Assembly (NCBI GenBank): GCA_030263535.1
Contig: SZPB01000019.1
Coordinates: 1 to 32,244, forward strand
Origin: Cytophagia bacterium CHB2
GTDB lineage: Bacteria > Zhuqueibacterota > Zhuqueibacteria > Zhuqueibacterales > Zhuqueibacteraceae
DNA: 32,244 nucleotides
Direction of reading: 5' to 3'
The notes beneath the pieces were generated by a model. That model did no database searches and was not told the origin of the DNA. It worked only from the letters and a program-made list of their open reading frames with translations. Both the position numbers and the translations under genes were made by a program. Shown here in pieces: positions 9,462 to 17,474 of this stretch; within the stretch, counting starts at the first letter, position 1, and every line of letters starts with the position of its first letter.

Positions 9462-10586
9462 TCATTTAAACAACGCGCGCAGCAGAATCAAAAAGCCCTT
9501 GCCGTCGTTCTCGGTGAGTTTGAGATTTTTTTCCGCGCGCTTGAATTTGGGATTGATGCGCAGCGCTTCGCGGAATTCCTCCAGCGCGCGCAAAAACAAA
9601 TTGCGGCATTGAATCAAATAGGCAATGCCGAGATGATTGTGCAAATCGGCGTAATCGGGATAATCCGAAATCGCCTCGCGCAAATTGTCGGTATAGCGCT
9701 GCACGAACGCGTCGTCGCGGCCCTTGCCGCCGTACATGAATTTCAAATAAAACTCGTTCTCGGAGTTGGTCAGCACCTCGGCCTGCATTTCGTCGCGCAT
9801 CGCCTGCAACTCCGCCAGCGCGCGGCTGAATTCGTTCTTGGTGAGATGCTCGGCGCATTTGAAAATGTGCGAGGTGTCTTTCGAAGGCGGCAACGCATGC
9901 GTCAGCTTGCCGAGCTGCTCTTGAATGCGCTTGACTTGCGCGGGCAGAGGCTGGGATTGCGGCGCTTTCACGACGATGCTGGTCAACAGCGTGAGCGCCA
10001 GATGCAGATGCGCCCGCAGAAATTTGGGATTGATCTGCAGTGCGGTCTCGCACGCCTGAATCGCCTCGAAAAATTTTTCCTGTTCGAGATAGGCCGCGCT
10101 GAGCTGGCAATAGGTGTCCGCATATTTGGGCGCGCGCGCCAGACCGGCGCGCAGCACCTCTTCACTTTTGGTATAATCACCGCGGCGCAGGTAGGCATTG
10201 CCCAAATGATTGTAGGCATCGGGCGAATCCATGTTCAGCGTCAGCGCCAATTCCAGCGCGGCAATCGCGTCGTCGAGCAGATTTTTTTCGAGAAAAAGCT
10301 GGCCGAGCTTGAGGCAGGAAAGCGGATGTTTCACCTCCCGCACTTTTTCCGAGATATGAAACAACAACTCCATCTCCGCCACCATGTCCTGGTGCACGGC
10401 GTGCAGTTTTTTGGAAAGCTGCGCATCTTCCGCGTCGCCGCTTACCGGCACGTCGCGCTGCGCAACGATGCGCCCATGATCGAAGATATGCGAAATGATT
10501 TTGCCGTTGCTGGCGGAATGGCTGGTCTGGACGTGAAAGCGGTGGCCGCCGGCTTGCACGTCACTATTCAATCCGAGGTGTGGCAT
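9462..10586 (-). CDS. Tetratricopeptide repeat protein
   Basis: 374 aa, ATG 10586, with only a weak purine-rich GAGA upstream. There is no signal peptide or membrane segment, so it is probably cytoplasmic. Residues 1-60 form a small beta-rich domain (GHRFHVQTSH, KIISHIFDHGRIV). Residues 60-90 are helical. Canonical TPR units follow at about 90-190, with DAYNHLGNAYLRRGDY as the clearest, and again at about 315-360 (DLHNHLGIAYLIQCRN, ALRINPKFKRAEKNL). The middle, about residues 190-310, is helical and less repetitive. TPR arrays mediate protein-protein binding; the partner is unknown. It lies 68 bp downstream of the FmdB-type gene in the same direction. Confidence 0.85.
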   Translation of the reverse strand: MPHLGLNSDVQAGGHRFHVQTSHSASNGKIISHIFDHGRIVAQRDVPVSGDAEDAQLSKKLHAVHQDMVAEMELLFHISEKVREVKHPLSCLKLGQLFLEKNLLDDAIAALELALTLNMDSPDAYNHLGNAYLRRGDYTKSEEVLRAGLARAPKYADTYCQLSAAYLEQEKFFEAIQACETALQINPKFLRAHLHLALTLLTSIVVKAPQSQPLPAQVKRIQEQLGKLTHALPPSKDTSHIFKCAEHLTKNEFSRALAELQAMRDEMQAEVLTNSENEFYLKFMYGGKGRDDAFVQRYTDNLREAISDYPDYADLHNHLGIAYLIQCRNLFLRALEEFREALRINPKFKRAEKNLKLTENDGKGFLILLRALFK

Positions 10587-10654
10587 GATTTCTCATTGAA
10601 TGACAAACATCAAATCAGGCGAAATACGATGACATGAAAAAACGCGTTCAGATA

Positions 10655-10996
10655 TCATTCCGCGGGCTTGACCGGCGACTCTGCTTTCTTCTTCTCACCC
10701 TCGCCGGCGCTTTTCTCTTTGCTTGTCTTGCTGTCTTTACTCTCATTGTTCGATTTGTCGCCGGCAGCGCCCTCTTTGGTTTTTCCCGCTGCGCCGGAAC
10801 CGTCCTTGCTCGATGCGTTTTTGTAGTCTGTCAAATAAAACCCCGAGCCTTTGAAAATCAAGCCGGTGCCGCCGGAGATGCGGCGGGTCACTTTGCCGCC
10901 GCAGCGCGGGCAAATTTCCAGCGGCGGCGCTGAGATGCTTTGAAAAAGTTCCGTGGTTTGTCCACATGAGGAACAATCATAATCATACGTTGGCAT
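10655..10996 (-). CDS. FmdB-type zinc ribbon protein with charged tail
   Basis: 113 aa, ATG 10996 with GGGAG upstream. The N-terminus MPTYDYDCSSCG with a second CPRCGG pair (residues about 34-39) and the FKGSGFYLTDY block is the standard FmdB/putative regulatory zinc ribbon signature. The four cysteines should hold one zinc ion. Residues from about 60 onward are a low-complexity Lys/Glu/Ser/Gly tail, longer than the minimal family form, and probably disordered. FmdB-type proteins are often called regulatory but their biochemical role is poorly defined. It is followed in the same direction by the TPR gene. Confidence 0.9.
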   Translation of the reverse strand: MPTYDYDCSSCGQTTELFQSISAPPLEICPRCGGKVTRRISGGTGLIFKGSGFYLTDYKNASSKDGSGAAGKTKEGAAGDKSNNESKDSKTSKEKSAGEGEKKKAESPVKPAE

Positions 10997-11158
10997 AAAC
11001 GACTCCCGAATGCTGAATAAATTTTATCGCGCTGAATTTATGAAAATTTGCATCGGCATCAAAATGAAAAAACGAAGAAATACACTCCCGCCTCTAGACC
11101 CGCTTGCCGTCTGCTTAACGGTCTGCTTCATTTTCAGCAAAAGGACTGAGACGGACAT

Positions 11159-12010
11159 TCAGGTTTTCATCGCTCGCGCCTCAACGCGCGGGAGTTTGTT
11201 CCAGATGAGCGCCACGAGCAAGGCGAGAGTATTAACCACCACGGCGGGCGGCAAAGCGTTTTCCGGCAGCGCAAGCAAAAGCGTGGGGCGGTTGACCAGC
11301 GCATGCACGCCAATGACGAAGAAAAGATTCTGCGTGCGCAGATACAGCCAGCCAAAGAACAAGCCGCCGAACATCAGCCCGGCTTGATCCCCGACTATCG
11401 CCAGAGCCGAATCATATCGCCCTTGCCAGATGCGATTGGGCGCGTGCGAAACGGCAAAAATCGCAGCACTGAACAAAATAGCCAATGCCGCCCAAAGCCA
11501 CGGCCTTTTTTCAAAACGAGTTCGGAGCAGTAACAAAACTTGCGCCAGAAAAAATCCGCGATAGATGATTTCTTCCGCGAGCGCATTGCCGGCAATCTGC
11601 CCGGCAAACTCGCTGATCTTGTAGCGCACGCCTGGCTCGCTCCAGGAAGGATCAAATTGCACGGCCGTGTTGGCGGCCAGCGCGAAGGCAAGAAAAAACA
11701 CGTTGAGCAAAAGCCAAATCATTGCGGCATAAAGCAACCCGGCGCCGAGTTTGGAAAGATCAATACCAAAGTGAAACGGGCGCAGTCTACCCACGAGCAT
11801 GATAACGGCGCCAGCGATGACCATTATCGATATCCAACCGGCTTGGAAAGTCGCGTTGAGCCAACCGCCGCTAGCGCGCGCAATGGGCTTCCAGGCACCT
11901 GCTGGAAAAAACCATTGGTTGATTAAGACGGTCGTGAACAGGACTGCCGCGATGGCCAGCAACAGAACCTGCGGCTTTACTGCCCAGCCGTGATGAATCA
12001 GATCCTTCAT
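11159..12010 (-). CDS. CPBP family intramembrane metalloprotease
   Basis: 283 aa. ATG 12010 is chosen because GGGAGGCGT lies directly upstream; an upstream alternative start at 12049 lacks this. There are about seven to eight hydrophobic segments. The family motifs are all present: AEEIIYRGFF with the Glu pair at about 146-147 and Arg151, FAVSH at 185-189, and HALVN with His236. These residues form the metal site in Rce1/CPBP (Abi) proteases of the inner membrane. Bacterial members act in protein maturation, bacteriocin self-immunity or unknown roles. The substrate is not indicated by neighbours. It lies 162 bp upstream of the FmdB-type gene. Confidence 0.9.
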   Translation of the reverse strand: MKDLIHHGWAVKPQVLLLAIAAVLFTTVLINQWFFPAGAWKPIARASGGWLNATFQAGWISIMVIAGAVIMLVGRLRPFHFGIDLSKLGAGLLYAAMIWLLLNVFFLAFALAANTAVQFDPSWSEPGVRYKISEFAGQIAGNALAEEIIYRGFFLAQVLLLLRTRFEKRPWLWAALAILFSAAIFAVSHAPNRIWQGRYDSALAIVGDQAGLMFGGLFFGWLYLRTQNLFFVIGVHALVNRPTLLLALPENALPPAVVVNTLALLVALIWNKLPRVEARAMKT

Positions 12011-12299
12011 ACGCCTCCCAAAAATGTGAGCGCAGCTTTTTGCAGCCAATGCGGAATCGTGCTCTTCCTTCGAAAGGTTGTTGAATCGTACTTTTTACAA
12101 CGAAAAATTGCAAAGTTTTCTTGTAACAATCTACCCCGATTTTCAGACAAGCTGAAAATCGAAACTCTTCGAGCAGCTTTGAAAGCATCGCCCACAGAAG
12201 TGGAACGGCCACAGAAAGGAAAAAGCCTTTTCGGTGGGATTTCACTCAGTGGGCGAAACACTTTCAGAATTTTGTTCTAACTTTGAGCGCCTTAAGGCT
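12011..12299. other. 289-bp non-coding interval with hairpin and repeat fragment
   Basis: This interval lies between the sorting-domain protein gene and the CPBP gene. It contains a perfect 10-bp hairpin CGATTTTCAG-acaag-CTGAAAATCG at 12137-12161. It also holds a fragment (about 12208-12243) of the GGCCACAGAA/GTGGGATTT repeat seen at 9320-9399. The hairpin lacks a U-tract on the minus strand, so a terminator role is uncertain. Confidence 0.6.
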
Positions 12300-13808
12300 T
12301 TATTTTACAAAAACCGCCTTGCGTATCCGAGAAAATTTTCCTGCGGTGATTTTGTAGAAATATAGCCCGCCGGCCAAATCGCACGGCGCGAACGTCACAG
12401 TATGATTTCCCGCCGGCATTTCTCCATCCATCAGCGTCGCCACTTCGCGGCCATTCACATCAAACACCTTCAGCGTCACACGACTGTTCACGGGCAATTG
12501 AAAACTGATCACGGTGCTGGGGTTGAAGGGATTGGGATAATTCTGCGCCAATGCAAAACCTGCGGGGCGTTCCGCGGGCTTTTCTGTAACTGCGGTCGCG
12601 GCGGCAATTTGCTTTTGCAGAAATGCGCCGGCTGGAGAAAGCTGTTTTTGCAGCATCCGCTGAAAACCGGCTTGCTGGCCGCTGCGCAATTTTTGGGAAA
12701 AAGACATGTTCCCATGAATGGCGGGATTGTAGGTCAGATAACCGTACAACAGCGTTGGCCAGAAAAACGAGGTGACTCTGACTCTCGAAAAGTGGGAAAG
12801 ATTCACCAGCGCTTTGATGAATAGCGTATCGATTGGAACCCAGTAATCGAACATGTCGCGCGAATAGATCTCTGCGCTCGTCGCCACCGGATTGGTGATA
12901 TTGGTCATCTCACCATTGGTGGCTTTGTAGCACCACGCCTCGCCGATGACCAGCTCTTTGTTGTGCGCTTTGGCGAGAGAATCAATTCTAAAAACCACGT
13001 CATCGAAGTAGCTGAAATGCGGCGGATAAATGTGATAATCAATAAAATCGATGCCGGTTTGCGCCAGCTTTTCGAAATAAACAAAATCATCCCACGTGCC
13101 CGCGCCGGCGCCAATCTGTGTGTTCTTTTTATTCACATGCCGCAGAAAATACTCGGTATAAGCCGCCATGCTGTCCGCCTGAAAATCCACCAACTGCAAC
13201 AGATTGATCGTCATGGCTTGCGGCTCCATCTCGACTGTGAGATAGTCGGGCGCCAGCCGGTCGATGATGGTTTGCAGCATTTGCATCTTTTCTGTTTTGT
13301 AGCGTGTACTGTTCAAACCAATATAAAAATTCTTCACATCATTGGTCAAATTCGGCTCACCGAAAACCGAATCGACAAATGTAGCCTGGCAACCGAGCAA
13401 AATCGTGAAGTGCCGCGCTCGCGCCAATTGCACGACATTTTCATAGAACTGAATGTATTTATCGCGATTGGGAAAACCCTCTACGAACATCGGATATTGA
13501 ATGGTGAGGCCGATCGCGCGTAAGCCGACCATTTCGAATGCCGACAGCATGCTGTCAATCGCGGCCAGCAATTGCGACTGCGTCGCGGGATTGATCAATT
13601 CATATCCGCGATTGCTGTTGGCGAGCGACAAATCTTCGCTAAAGGCGGTGCCGTGTTTTTGCCCGTCCCACCTGCTCAAAATTTGGGCGTTGATGCTCTG
13701 CAGTTTGGGCTGCAGTTGATTGAACGCGGTTTGCCAGGTCGCCGGCGCTTGGGCAAAAGCCGCTTGCGCCAGAATGAATGCGAAAAGAAGCGAAGTAAAT
13801 TTTCTCAT
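12300..13808 (-). CDS. Secreted TIM-barrel-like (glycoside hydrolase-like) protein with type IX-style sorting domain
   Basis: 502 aa. ATG 13808 is chosen for its AGGA seven bases upstream and the immediate signal peptide MRKFTSLLFAFILAQAAFAQ. An in-frame ATG two codons earlier is too close to the Shine-Dalgarno. The middle (about 80-370) has alternating strand/helix segments typical of a (beta/alpha)8 barrel. Acidic strand ends, TVEMEP (Glu193/195) and VIGEAW (Glu290), are placed like the acid/base and nucleophile of clan GH-A hydrolases. The function is inferred and the substrate unknown. The C-terminal 80 residues (NYPNPFNPS, then VFDVNGREVATL, GLYFYKI) are the FlgD-like/Por sorting domain used by type IX secretion in FCB bacteria. 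It is therefore probably exported to the surface or released. Confidence 0.82.
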   Translation of the reverse strand: MRKFTSLLFAFILAQAAFAQAPATWQTAFNQLQPKLQSINAQILSRWDGQKHGTAFSEDLSLANSNRGYELINPATQSQLLAAIDSMLSAFEMVGLRAIGLTIQYPMFVEGFPNRDKYIQFYENVVQLARARHFTILLGCQATFVDSVFGEPNLTNDVKNFYIGLNSTRYKTEKMQMLQTIIDRLAPDYLTVEMEPQAMTINLLQLVDFQADSMAAYTEYFLRHVNKKNTQIGAGAGTWDDFVYFEKLAQTGIDFIDYHIYPPHFSYFDDVVFRIDSLAKAHNKELVIGEAWCYKATNGEMTNITNPVATSAEIYSRDMFDYWVPIDTLFIKALVNLSHFSRVRVTSFFWPTLLYGYLTYNPAIHGNMSFSQKLRSGQQAGFQRMLQKQLSPAGAFLQKQIAAATAVTEKPAERPAGFALAQNYPNPFNPSTVISFQLPVNSRVTLKVFDVNGREVATLMDGEMPAGNHTVTFAPCDLAGGLYFYKITAGKFSRIRKAVFVK

Positions 13809-13825
13809 GATCATTTCCTGTTTGA

Positions 13826-13867
13826 TGATCGGTGAAAATCCGTATTCCTCCGTGGCCAAAGAAAAAA
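13826..13867. repeat. Fragment of the dispersed AATCCGTG repeat
   Basis: The string GTGAAAATCCGTATTCCTCC followed by GTGGCCAAAGAAAAA matches the right half of the repeats at 29588-29711 and 31299-31410. Only one arm is present. It lies just upstream of the start of the sorting-domain protein gene, in its 5' region. Confidence 0.7.
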
Positions 13868-14054
13868 CGCCCGGCAGTGAATCGGATATAACAATCCCCT
13901 TGCCAGTTTTAGTAAGATTAAACAATGGCGTTAACTGGCAATTATTTCTACGCTGGGATATGTGATGACAAACAGGAGAGAGAAACGTTCTGTACGGATT
14001 GGGACAAATCGGCTGGCCGAACAAAGCCACTCACATCAAACGATTCCTGCGTGG

Positions 14055-15260
14055 TCAGGAGATATTCGCGATCCGTGCGACTGCGTCACCCAGTTGCCGC
14101 ATGGCAGCTTGCAAGTTCTCCATCGAATTCGCATACGAGAGGCGCACATGTTGCCGGCTGCCAAAGGCCTCGCCGCCCACCAGCGCCACGCCGGCGTGTT
14201 CGATAAACAGATGCACCAGATCGGAGGGAGATGCAATGGTTTTGCCGGCAAACGTTTTGCCCAGCAACGGCGCTATGTTCGCAAAAATATAAAATGCCCC
14301 GCCCGGCAGGCGCGCCGAAAGCCCGGGCATCTGATTGATTGCGGCGTGCACAAAGTCGCGGCGTTTTTCAAACTCGTGGCGCATCGCGAGCAATTCTTGC
14401 TCATTCATGGCAAGCGCGGCGCATCCGGCCTCTTGCGAGATCGAGCACGGATTCGAAGTGGTGTGGCTTTGAATTTTCGCCACGGCCTTGGCAATTGCCG
14501 CAGGCGCAGCAACGTAGCCCAGGCGCCAGCCCGTCATGGCATAAGCTTTCGAAAAGCCGTTTACCAGAATCAACTGATCGTGCAACTCGGGAAACGCCGC
14601 CAAGCTGCACGTCTGCACCTCGCGGTAGACCAGTTTGATATAAATCTCATCCGAAAGCACGAAGATTTGTTTGCGCCGGATCACCTCAGCGAGCGCCTGC
14701 AATTCCTCTTTCGAATAAACCGCGCCAGTCGGGTTGCTCGGGCTGTTCAGCAATACCAGTTTCGTCCTGGGCGTGATCGCCTGCTCCAGCGCTTGCGGCG
14801 AGATTTTGAAATCGTCTGCTTCCTGGGCGGCAACGATTACCGGCGTCGCGCCGGCCATCTTCACTTGTTCGGGATAGCTGACCCAATACGGCACCGGCAC
14901 GATCACTTCATCGCCGGGATTGCAGAGCGCGAGCAGCACGTTGTGAATCGCTTGTTTGGCGCCGTTGGACACGACGATTTGATGCGAAGTATAATTCGCG
15001 CCGCTGATCGTCTTGAGATGATTGCCAATGGCTTCGCGCAGCGCCAGCGTGCCGACATTGGGCGTGTATTTGGTTTTGCCGGCGCGAATCGCGGCAATGC
15101 CCGCGGCTTTGATTTCTTCGGGCGTGTCAAAATCCGGCTCGCCGGCGCCGAGATCGATAACAGCCTTGCCCCGGCGGCGCAGTTCGGCAACCAGCGTGGT
15201 GATCGCAAGCGTTTCGGAGGGTTGAATGCGTTGGCAGAAGGAAGATTCTTGAAATTGCAT
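14055..15260 (-). CDS. aspC: Class I PLP-dependent aminotransferase (aspartate aminotransferase type)
   Basis: 401 aa, the usual length. ATG 15260 has AAGG upstream. Visible motifs are GEPDFDTP (40-47), KYTPN (64-68), SNPTGA with Asn176, SDEIY (203-207), and NGFSKAYAMTGWRLGY with the PLP-binding Lys238. RLSYANS near the C-terminus carries the carboxylate-binding Arg. These place it in the type Ib aspartate aminotransferase group, which moves the amino group between aspartate or related substrates and 2-oxoglutarate in the cytoplasm. Substrate choice (aspartate or prephenate) cannot be read reliably. It is last in a co-directional block, 187 bp after pta, so it may have its own promoter. Confidence 0.92.
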   Translation of the reverse strand: MQFQESSFCQRIQPSETLAITTLVAELRRRGKAVIDLGAGEPDFDTPEEIKAAGIAAIRAGKTKYTPNVGTLALREAIGNHLKTISGANYTSHQIVVSNGAKQAIHNVLLALCNPGDEVIVPVPYWVSYPEQVKMAGATPVIVAAQEADDFKISPQALEQAITPRTKLVLLNSPSNPTGAVYSKEELQALAEVIRRKQIFVLSDEIYIKLVYREVQTCSLAAFPELHDQLILVNGFSKAYAMTGWRLGYVAAPAAIAKAVAKIQSHTTSNPCSISQEAGCAALAMNEQELLAMRHEFEKRRDFVHAAINQMPGLSARLPGGAFYIFANIAPLLGKTFAGKTIASPSDLVHLFIEHAGVALVGGEAFGSRQHVRLSYANSMENLQAAMRQLGDAVARIANIS

Positions 15261-15447
15261 GGGCCTTTAAGACTTAAATGAAGGATTCAATCAACAATAT
15301 TTTGGGGGAATGCCATTTAAACAACATGCCCATTTCCTACGACCGCTAATCACCGCGAATGTACGCTAATATTTTTCAAATTCGCGCATAATAGCGTTCA
15401 TTCGCGGTTTGAGATATGAAAAAGTTGTTTTATTCTGGTTCCTTAAA
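15261..15447. repeat. Intergenic region with ACCGCGAATGAACGC repeat
   Basis: On the minus strand, bases about 15344-15416 read ATCTCAAACCGCGAATGAAC followed by GC, then GCGCGAATTT, and end in a second CGCGGTGATTAGCGG-like arm, giving imperfect dyad symmetry. The first 22 bases are identical to a second copy at 25811-25832. The repeat is probably a dispersed non-coding element. The 5' region of the aminotransferase gene fills the rest. Confidence 0.65.
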
Positions 15448-16437
15448 TCATCGCATTTCTCCGGCCATGATCGAACAAATGCACGCGACATTGACAATAT
15501 CCTTCACCGAGCAGCCGCGGGAAAGATCATTTGCGGGCTTCGCCAAGCCCTGTAAAATCGGGCCAATGGCGTCGTAACCCGCCAAACGCTGCACGAGCTT
15601 GTAAGCAATATTGCCGGCATCGAGATCGGGGAAGATTAAAACGTTTGCCTCACCCTTAATCGTGCCTGCCGGCGCTTTGCGTTGCGCAATCTCTGGTACG
15701 AGAGCGGCATCGGCTTGCAGCTCGCCATCAATTCTCAAATCCGGGCGCAGGCGCTGCGCGATTTGAGTTGCGGCCCGGACTTTCTCAACGCGGGCGTGTT
15801 GGGCGCTGCCGTTGGTTGAAAACGACAGCAGGGCAACTGCGGGCGCTTCGCCGGTCAGCTTTTGGTGCGTGGTCGCTGCCGTTACTGCAATCTCCGCGAG
15901 TTGTTGCGGCGAGGGATCAGGCACCACAGCGCAATCCGCAAACGTCAAGACTTTGCCGCTTTGCGGAGACACCATCGCGAACGTGCTCGACACCAGTGAA
16001 ATGCCCGGCGCGATGCCGAGGAATTGCAGCGCCGCGCGCAAAACTTCCGAAGTCGAATAAACCGAACCTGCCACCGAACCCTCGGCCTTGCCGGCTTTGA
16101 CATAGGCCGCAGCAAAATAAACCGGCTCGTGTAATTTGGCAAGGGCTTGTTCGAAGGTGAGGCCTTTGTGCTGAAATTCCGCATGATGCTGCGCGGCCCA
16201 GACATGAATTTCAGGATATTGGCGCGGCGCGACGATTTCAAGGTTTTGCCAGGAAACGCCGCTTTGTTGCGCCGCCGCGGCAATCTTATCCGCTTCGCCG
16301 ATCAGAACGGGATGCGCCAATTGCTGTTCGGATAAATATGCTGCCGCACGCAAGACTCGCGGCTCGGTCGCTTCCGGAAAAGCGAGGCGCCGGGGACGTT
16401 GCCGCGCACGCGCCTGAAGAGTTTCCAAAAAATTCAT
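15448..16437 (-). CDS. pta: Phosphate acetyltransferase
   Basis: 329 aa, the length of the short, single-domain Pta class; the N-terminal DRTGG regulatory region of long forms is absent. The start is MNFLETLQARARQRP. Family blocks are seen: RRLAFPEATEPRVLRAA (16-32), AGSVYSTSEVLRAALQ, SSTFAM, DCAVVPDPSPQQLAEIA, LSFSTNGSA, GELQADAALVPEIAQRK, ANVLIFPDLDAGNIAYKL and GPILQGLAKPANDLSRG. It interconverts acetyl-CoA and acetyl phosphate. The start overlaps the coaD stop by four bases (ATGA), so translation is probably coupled. No acetate kinase gene is adjacent in this window. Confidence 0.95.
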   Translation of the reverse strand: MNFLETLQARARQRPRRLAFPEATEPRVLRAAAYLSEQQLAHPVLIGEADKIAAAAQQSGVSWQNLEIVAPRQYPEIHVWAAQHHAEFQHKGLTFEQALAKLHEPVYFAAAYVKAGKAEGSVAGSVYSTSEVLRAALQFLGIAPGISLVSSTFAMVSPQSGKVLTFADCAVVPDPSPQQLAEIAVTAATTHQKLTGEAPAVALLSFSTNGSAQHARVEKVRAATQIAQRLRPDLRIDGELQADAALVPEIAQRKAPAGTIKGEANVLIFPDLDAGNIAYKLVQRLAGYDAIGPILQGLAKPANDLSRGCSVKDIVNVACICSIMAGEMR

Positions 16438-16916
16438 GCTTGCGCCAGCTTTTGCCGGATGCGTTCATTCACCGCCGCCGGCACAAAACAAGTCACATCG
16501 CCGCCGAAGCGGGCGACTTCCTTGACGATGGTGGAATTCAAATACGTGTATTTCTCGTTCGCCGTCAAAAATACCGTGTCCATGCCGTGTGAAATTTTGC
16601 GGTTGATCAGCGCCATTTGCGATTCATACTCAAAGTCGGAAATCGCGCGCAGGCCGCGAATGAGCACGCTCGCGCCCCGGCCTGCGGCATATTCCACCAA
16701 CAAACCGGAAAAGCTTTCAACGCGCACGTTGGAAAAATGCCGCGTCGCCTCCCGGAACATCTCGAGCCGTTCCGCCACACTGAACATCGGATTTTTAGCG
16801 GAATTCGTGGTCACTGCAACGACAACCTGATCGAACAACATGGCCGCACGCTCGACAATGTCAAGGTGGCCGTTGGTCACTGGATCGAATGTTCCGGGAT
16901 AGATCGCCAGTTTCAT
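16434..16916 (-). CDS. coaD: Pantetheine-phosphate adenylyltransferase
   Basis: 160 aa, full length. The N-terminus MKLAIYPGTFDPVTNGHLDI contains the nucleotidyltransferase (T/H)xGH motif at residues 14-17. LIRGLRAISDFEYE and the late STIVKEVARFGGDV block are the conserved PPAT signatures. It catalyses the penultimate step of coenzyme A synthesis: ATP plus 4'-phosphopantetheine gives dephospho-CoA. It starts two bases after the rsmD stop and overlaps pta by four bases. An rsmD-coaD pair is very common in bacteria, which supports both calls. Confidence 0.97.
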   Translation of the reverse strand: MKLAIYPGTFDPVTNGHLDIVERAAMLFDQVVVAVTTNSAKNPMFSVAERLEMFREATRHFSNVRVESFSGLLVEYAAGRGASVLIRGLRAISDFEYESQMALINRKISHGMDTVFLTANEKYTYLNSTIVKEVARFGGDVTCFVPAAVNERIRQKLAQA

Positions 16917-16918
16917 CG

Positions 16919-17470
16919 TTATTCTCGCCGGTAGAATAGCAGTTTGGTTTCACCAATGCGTCGCTCCGACAGGAATTGCAGTCCTGGAGGTGGAGCCGGC
17001 AGATTAATGCGGGAAGAAGTTTCCAGCACGAGCAGACCGGCCGGTGTAAGAATAGGATTCGCGGTGATCAATTGCAAGAGTCGATCGTAGCCGCTGAAAT
17101 CATACGGTGGGTCAGCCAGAATCAAATCATAAGGCGGGCGCTCGTCCGCCCGGCGCGCCAAAAAAAGAAACGCATCATCGACCATCACGCGCGCGTGATC
17201 TTCGAGATGCGTTTTGTGCAAATTGGTTTGAATAAGACGGGCGTGCTGCCGGTTCTTTTCAAGAAAGTCGACCCACGCCGCGCCGCGGCTCAATGCTTCG
17301 ATTCCCAACCCGCCGGCGCCGGCAAATACATCCAACACGCGCGCACCGGCCATGCCCCGGCCCAAAACATCGAACAGAACGGTGCGAACACGACTGCTGG
17401 TGGGGCGAACCTGCCGGCTGGCCGGCGTCAGCAGGAGATGCCCCTTCCGCGTGCCGGCGATCACTCGCAT
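16919..17470 (-). CDS. rsmD: 16S rRNA (guanine966-N2)-methyltransferase
   Basis: 183 aa. MRVIAGTRKG and RPTSSRVRTVLFDVL match the RsmD N-terminus. VLDVFAGAGGLGIEALSRGA (about 45-64) is the SAM-binding motif I, and ADPPY (119-123) is the catalytic motif IV of N2-guanine methyltransferases. It should methylate G966 of 16S rRNA in the small subunit. It starts four bases after the PilN-like gene stop and has no strong Shine-Dalgarno, which suggests translational coupling. Confidence 0.95.
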   Translation of the reverse strand: MRVIAGTRKGHLLLTPASRQVRPTSSRVRTVLFDVLGRGMAGARVLDVFAGAGGLGIEALSRGAAWVDFLEKNRQHARLIQTNLHKTHLEDHARVMVDDAFLFLARRADERPPYDLILADPPYDFSGYDRLLQLITANPILTPAGLLVLETSSRINLPAPPPGLQFLSERRIGETKLLFYRRE

Positions 17471-17474
17471 GCGC

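Noticed and set aside
9609-10637. Plus-strand reading frame of 342 codons
   Set aside because: Antisense to the TPR gene with biased shadow composition; the minus-strand frame has clear TPR motifs.
13962-15281. Long plus-strand reading frame of 439 codons
   Set aside because: It is antisense to the aminotransferase gene, has an Arg/His-rich composition typical of shadow frames, and has no recognisable domain.
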